From an uncultured Bacteroidales bacterium (GTDB taxonomy: Bacteria > Bacteroidota > Bacteroidia > Bacteroidales > Bacteroidaceae), in the NCBI GenBank assembly GCA_902803195.1, contig CADCOX010000384.1, positions 1 to 10,090 on the forward strand: a stretch of DNA of 10,090 nt, given 5' to 3'. The position numbers and the translations under genes are program-made. Positions within the stretch are counted from its first letter, which is position 1. Every line of letters starts with the position of its first letter. Below, in pieces: positions 7,458 through 10,090 of this stretch. The notes under the pieces were generated by a model that did not search any database, had not been told where the DNA came from, and saw nothing but the letters and a program-made list of their open reading frames with translations.

Positions 7458-7541
7458 CATTATCCATTTTTCATTATCCATTTCCCATTATCCATTGTCC
7501 ATTATCCTTTATCCATTGTCCATTATCCATCTTCCACTATG
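7458..7541 (+). repeat. Twelve degenerate 7-bp tandem repeats (CATTATC-like) ending in a start codon
   Basis: From 7458 the sequence divides into twelve consecutive heptamers: CATTATC, CATTTTT, CATTATC, CATTTCC, CATTATC, CATTGTC, CATTATC, CTTTATC, CATTGTC, CATTATC, CATCTTC, CACTATG. The last unit contains the ATG (7539-7541) of the flavodoxin gene. CATTATC alternates with variants in most positions, so a 14-bp higher-order unit is also apparent. The array fills the leader of the next gene and no standard TAnnTTTG promoter is visible within it. Confidence 0.9.
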
Positions 7542-8114
7542 AAATCTCCCTTCCTCACCCTCGCATTAGCAGCCCTCGCCATGACCTTCGCCAGCTGCAA
7601 TCCTTCCAACAAGAATGCCGCTGAAAGCGAACACCCCCGCACCCTCGTAGCTTGCTACTCCGCCACAGGTACCACCATGGCCGTAGCTCAACTCCTCGCA
7701 CAGGCTGCAAATGCCGAACTCTATGAGATTCAACCCGAAGCCCCCTATACCGATGCCGACCTTAACTGGCGCGACAGCCTCTCACGCTCCAGCGTCGAGA
7801 TGCGCGATGCCAGTGCACGTCCTGCCCTCGACCCTGCCCAACTGCCGATTGACGTGGCTGCCTACGACACCCTCTTCATCGGATTTCCCATCTGGTGGGC
7901 TGTAGCACCGCGAATCGTCAACACCTTCATCGAGGCTGCCAACCTCAAGGGAAAGGTCGTCATTCCTTTCGCCACTTCAGGCGGTTCGCCCATCGAGCCT
8001 GCTACAGACGCACTCAGAGCCTCCTACCCCGAACTCACCATCCTCGATGGCGAACTCCTCAATGACATCACTTTCGAGGACCTCTCTGAATGGGTCGACG
8101 AGCTTCGGCAATAG
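7539..8114 (+). CDS. Flavodoxin-like lipoprotein, 191 aa
   Basis: Flavodoxins bind FMN non-covalently and carry electrons; this one is predicted to be exported and lipid-anchored. Residues 1-20 form a lipoprotein signal peptide (hydrophobic LTLALAALAMTFA, lipobox FASC, acylated Cys20), followed by a polar linker. The flavodoxin fold starts at RTLVACYSATGTTMAVAQ (34-51), where SATGTT is the FMN phosphate loop. GFPIWWAVAPRIVNTF (115-130) supplies the isoalloxazine-binding loop with Trp119/Trp120, and IPFATSGGSP (142-151) the third loop. This pattern fits the flavodoxin_4-type proteins common in Bacteroidales. The gene is preceded by heptamer repeats and followed by a strong terminator. It could be read through from the kinase operon (114 bp upstream), as no separate promoter was recognised. 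Confidence 0.88.
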   Translation: MKSPFLTLALAALAMTFASCNPSNKNAAESEHPRTLVACYSATGTTMAVAQLLAQAANAELYEIQPEAPYTDADLNWRDSLSRSSVEMRDASARPALDPAQLPIDVAAYDTLFIGFPIWWAVAPRIVNTFIEAANLKGKVVIPFATSGGSPIEPATDALRASYPELTILDGELLNDITFEDLSEWVDELRQ

Positions 8115-8147
8115 CACGCCCAACCTCATCTCATCGCCCTTTACAAT

Positions 8148-8187
8148 CCCCGTCGGCTGCACGTCTCCTGCCGATGGGGTTTGTTTT
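8148..8187 (+). terminator. Intrinsic terminator of the flavodoxin gene
   Basis: CCCCGTCGGC (8148-8157) pairs with GCCGATGGGG (8170-8179) to form a 10-bp stem with one G-U pair and a 12-nt loop, followed directly by TTTGTTTT. It starts 33 bp after the flavodoxin stop codon and should separate that gene from the downstream region. Confidence 0.85.
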
Positions 8188-8195
8188 AGGCTCAC

Positions 8196-8388
8196 ACGTA
8201 TATACGCTCAACCCTACACGTATATACACGTAGCCCTTTACGTATATACGCGTAGCCCTTTGCGTATTATACGCGTAGCCCTTCACGTACTATACGCGTA
8301 GCCCTTTACGTATATACGCGTAGCCCTTTGCGTACTATACGCTCAGCCCTTTGCGTACTATACGCGTAGCCCTTTGCGTACTATACGT
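8196..8388 (+). repeat. 22/23-bp tandem repeat array (about 8.5 units) of small palindromes
   Basis: Eight complete units start at 8196, 8218, 8240, 8262, 8285, 8308, 8330 and 8353, with a partial ninth at 8376-8388. The unit can be written (A/G)CGTA-[TA, CTA or TTA]-TACG-CGTA-GCCCTTT. The arms CGTA/TACG are kept in nearly all units while the centre varies between TA (22-bp units) and CTA or TTA (23-bp units). Units 1 and 7 replace CGTA-G with CTCA-A or CTCA-G. There are no unique spacers, so it is not CRISPR. It lies downstream of a terminator and has no credible reading frame. Confidence 0.93.
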
Positions 8389-8699
8389 GACGGGCTTAGC
8401 GATTAAACGCAAAAGTTCATCAGTACCAAGAAAAAAGCTCATCAGTACCAAACCATTTCTGAAGGCCTGCAGACGAAGCGCTTCAAGCTTTCAGATGACA
8501 TTCAGAAGGCTTTGAATCATAAGAATTTGCCGAAACGGAAAAGATTTTCGCCCGATTTAGCAGTCATTCCCAAATAATTTGTATTTTTGTGCCGAAAATC
8601 ACTATCGAAAGCGAATGGGAATACAATCGATTAAAAAATCGCTTGAACGCTCTCGAAGGTGAGGGACGATTGTGAACACATAAAAAAAACGGACATCGT
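8389..8699. other. Gene-free interval with a 16-bp repeat pair and a palindrome
   Basis: No credible gene was found in about 310 bp. A 16-bp direct repeat, AGYTCATCAGTACCAA, occurs at 8414-8429 and 8436-8451, one mismatch apart and 22 bp start to start, the same period as the neighbouring array. A perfect palindrome GAAGCGCTTC lies at 8475-8484. The stretch is clearly more A/T-rich than the neighbouring genes. A promoter for the following gene lies at 8556-8589; the ~100-nt leader after it contains a small CGATT/AATCG inverted repeat near 8627-8640. Confidence 0.6.
8556..8589 (+). promoter_or_regulatory. Probable promoter of the DUF2271-like gene
   Basis: TATTTTTG at 8582-8589 matches the Bacteroidota -7 consensus TAnnTTTG. 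A weaker -33-like TTTAG lies at 8556-8560, about 21 bp upstream of it. Transcription would start near 8596, giving a leader of roughly 100 nt before the ATG at 8700, long enough to hold a regulatory structure, although I recognise none. Confidence 0.55.
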
Positions 8700-9287
8700 A
8701 TGAGAAAGATTTTTGCAGCTATCATCACCATCGCACTGCTGGTTGTCCCAGCCTATGCATTAAACAAAAGGGCCGCTAAGGCCAAGTCGCTCGAGGTTTC
8801 GTTCGACTACCAAAGACAGAACGGCCCTGGGTCGAACCAATATGCGGTCTGGATAGAGAATGAGAAGGGCGAAGTCATCAAGACGCTCTTCGTCACTTCG
8901 TTCACGACCAAAGGCAGGACGCGTGGCAACGAACAGCCCATGCGCGGCTACGTCAAACGCCCTGCTTGCGTGCCGACATGGGTCAAGACCGCCAAAGCTA
9001 ACGAACTGACCGACCAACAGTTGGATGCCGTCACGGGGGCCACTCCGCAGGCAAGCGGAAGGCAGACGTTCACATGGGACTTCAAGGACCAAACTGGCAA
9101 AACAGTGAGGAAAGGAACGTACAGGGTGCGCGTCGAAGCCACGCTTTTCAATGCCAGTACGATCATTTACACGGGGTCGTTCTCGACAACGGACAAAGCA
9201 GGTACGATTGAGCTGACATCTCAACTCACCCAACCCGACGAGAACCACAAAGACATGGTGACCGCCGTCCGAGCGGAACTGAAATAG
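8700..9287 (+). CDS. Exported DUF2271-like protein with a DxxTGAT flavinylation-type motif, 195 aa
   Basis: Residues 1-20 (MRKIF, then a hydrophobic stretch ending PAYA) form a Sec signal peptide with probable cleavage after Ala20, so the protein acts outside the cytoplasm. The mature part is beta-rich: LEVSFDYQR (31-39), YAVWIENEKGEVIKTLFV (48-65), and WDFKDQTGKTVRKGTYRVRVEA, the 'WDxxDxxGxxVxxGxYxVxVE' signature of the DUF2271 / FlgD-Ig-like fold. Between them, DAVTGAT (109-115) matches the Dxx(S/T)GAT sequence that ApbE flavin transferases modify with covalent FMN on the last Thr. The DUF2271 assignment is from memory of the family pattern. No ApbE or PepSY gene is in the window; such genes often accompany this family. 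It is transcribed from its own promoter, and the stop codon is 2 bp from that of the convergent response regulator gene. Confidence 0.78.
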   Translation: MRKIFAAIITIALLVVPAYALNKRAAKAKSLEVSFDYQRQNGPGSNQYAVWIENEKGEVIKTLFVTSFTTKGRTRGNEQPMRGYVKRPACVPTWVKTAKANELTDQQLDAVTGATPQASGRQTFTWDFKDQTGKTVRKGTYRVRVEATLFNASTIIYTGSFSTTDKAGTIELTSQLTQPDENHKDMVTAVRAELK

Positions 9288-9289
9288 CC

Positions 9290-10048
9290 TTAGGAATCCA
9301 ACCAGCGCTTGACGGCTGCTACCTTATCCTTGCCTACGATAATCTCAGTGTTGGGGAAGGCAGACACATGAATGCGCATCTTGCCCAAGAAATGGGTGGA
9401 AAGCTTGGCGACGGCAGAGGCATTCACGATGAACTGGCGGTTGACGCGCATGAATCGCTGAGGGTCAAGCTCGTGCTCCGCCTCCTCGAGGGTCATGCTC
9501 AAAGCATGGGTCGCGCCCTGCAGAGTGCAGAGGCGGACGACGCCGTCGCGGATGGTGAGATGGCTGACGTCTGCTACGGGCACTAGCAAATACTCGTCAG
9601 CCCGATGCGGGATGAGAAACCGCTCGCGATAATGGATGCGCTGGCCGTTCACGGAGTCCAAAAGCCGAGCGATGGCCTCGGTCGTCGAGTACGAGCGGCG
9701 CACTTCGCCCACCTTCGTCAGCGCAGCCTGTAATTCGGTTCGGTCGATGGGCTTGAGCAGATAATCGATGCTGTTGAAACGGAAGGCCTGCACAGCATAA
9801 TGGTCGTAGGCGGTGGTGAACACGAGGGGAATGTCTCTCGGAACCGTGCACAACGACTCGAAACTCAGGCCGTCGCCCAGTTGTATGTCTGAGAGGATTA
9901 AGTCCACCTCGGACTGCGCTGCGCCGGCGAAGAACGCTTTGACCTCGGCATTACTGGCACATACGCCCACCACCTCATGCTCGCTGCCCAGCATGCGGCG
10001 TAGGAGGTTGGCACTATTCTGCTCGTCTTCGATAATCAGAATTCTCAT
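9290..10048 (-). CDS. LytTR-family response regulator, 252 aa
   Basis: A two-component response regulator with a receiver domain and a LytTR DNA-binding domain (LytR/AlgR/AgrA type). The receiver (about 1-115) starts MRILIIEDEQ, with acidic residues Glu7/Asp8, phospho-acceptor Asp54 in LILSDIQLGDG, the switch Thr79 in FTTAYD, and Lys99 in SIDYLLKP. The LytTR domain (about 142-252) shows RFLIP, DVSHLTIRDG, SLEEAE-like helix SMTLEEAEHEL, FMRVNRQFIVN and a C-terminal KDKVAAVKRWLDS. I chose the ATG at 10048 over an in-frame TTG nine codons upstream because the receiver domain starts there and because ATGA overlaps the stop codon of the upstream gene. It probably pairs with a LytS/YehU-type sensor kinase encoded upstream. 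Its target genes cannot be read from the sequence. Confidence 0.95.
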   Translation of the reverse strand: MRILIIEDEQNSANLLRRMLGSEHEVVGVCASNAEVKAFFAGAAQSEVDLILSDIQLGDGLSFESLCTVPRDIPLVFTTAYDHYAVQAFRFNSIDYLLKPIDRTELQAALTKVGEVRRSYSTTEAIARLLDSVNGQRIHYRERFLIPHRADEYLLVPVADVSHLTIRDGVVRLCTLQGATHALSMTLEEAEHELDPQRFMRVNRQFIVNASAVAKLSTHFLGKMRIHVSAFPNTEIIVGKDKVAAVKRWLDS

Positions 10049-10090
10049 GTTGTAATCAGCGGAATCGTTACACAATAGTTGTCGGGGGTA
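10045..10090 (-). CDS. C-terminal 14 codons of the upstream gene, probably a LytS-type sensor histidine kinase
   Basis: On the minus strand, in the frame that ends with TGA at 10047-10045, the last 14 residues are TPDNYCVTIPLITT. This 'xxxxVxIPL' ending is typical of the C-terminal strand of LytS/YehU-family kinase ATPase domains. The stop overlaps the response regulator start as ATGA, the usual coupling for kinase-regulator pairs. The remainder lies outside the window, so the identity rests on context and this short tail. Confidence 0.6.
   Translation of the reverse strand, partial: TPDNYCVTIPLITT

Noticed and set aside
8196..8388. CRISPR array
   Set aside because: The repeated unit is contiguous at 22-23 bp with no unique spacers, and no cas genes are near.
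8196..8388. Iteron-type replication origin
   Set aside because: The unit length is iteron-like, but no replication initiator gene, DnaA-box cluster or plasmid functions are present, and the surroundings are chromosomal housekeeping genes.
10049..10075. TTG start for the response regulator nine codons upstream
   Set aside because: The receiver domain begins at the ATG at 10048, and the ATGA overlap with the upstream gene's stop is the usual arrangement.

Overview
The window looks like chromosomal DNA from a Bacteroidales bacterium, plausibly Prevotellaceae-like with moderately high GC; the genus is a guess. The reasons are the TrmD sequence, which reads like Bacteroides/Prevotella TrmD (for example DYPFGGFAGMVM), several copies of the Bacteroidota -7 promoter element TAnnTTTG, weak Shine-Dalgarno sites, a LytTR two-component pair and a lipoprotein flavodoxin. 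There is no phage, IS, tRNA or rRNA.

Layout. (1) 1-1517, minus: the first 505 codons of NAD-dependent DNA ligase LigA, running off the left edge. Its adenylation domain carries an unusual repeat-built insertion. (2) 1518-1693: divergent promoter region. (3) 1694-5701, plus: a 1335-residue SNF2-family ATPase, followed 24 bp later by trmD (5726-6412), probably one transcription unit. (4) 6413-6667: pyrimidine-rich gap with a perfect hairpin and a degenerate second copy 100 bp downstream. (5) 6668-7424, plus: a zeta-toxin-like P-loop kinase overlapping by 8 bp a 51-codon gene, a candidate toxin/antitoxin-like pair. (6) 7458-7541: twelve degenerate 7-bp repeats ending inside the start codon of a flavodoxin-like lipoprotein gene (7539-8114), which is followed by a good intrinsic terminator. 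(7) 8188-8699: gene-free region with a 22/23-bp minisatellite of small palindromes, a 16-bp repeat pair and a promoter. (8) 8700-9287, plus: an exported DUF2271-like protein containing a flavinylation-type motif (DAVTGAT). (9) 9290-10090, minus: a LytTR response regulator, convergent with the previous gene with only 2 bp between stop codons, and the last 14 codons of an overlapping upstream gene, probably its sensor kinase.

Functionally, ligA, the SNF2 ATPase and trmD are DNA/RNA housekeeping genes. The kinase plus small ORF is an accessory module. The two exported proteins (flavodoxin lipoprotein and DUF2271) both suggest flavin-linked redox work outside the cytoplasm, though they are separated by a terminator and probably transcribed independently. 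The most novel-looking signals are the LigA insertion, made of four tandem copies resembling the sliding-clamp-binding pentapeptide; the DxxTGAT motif in the DUF2271 protein; and the two intergenic tandem-repeat arrays.
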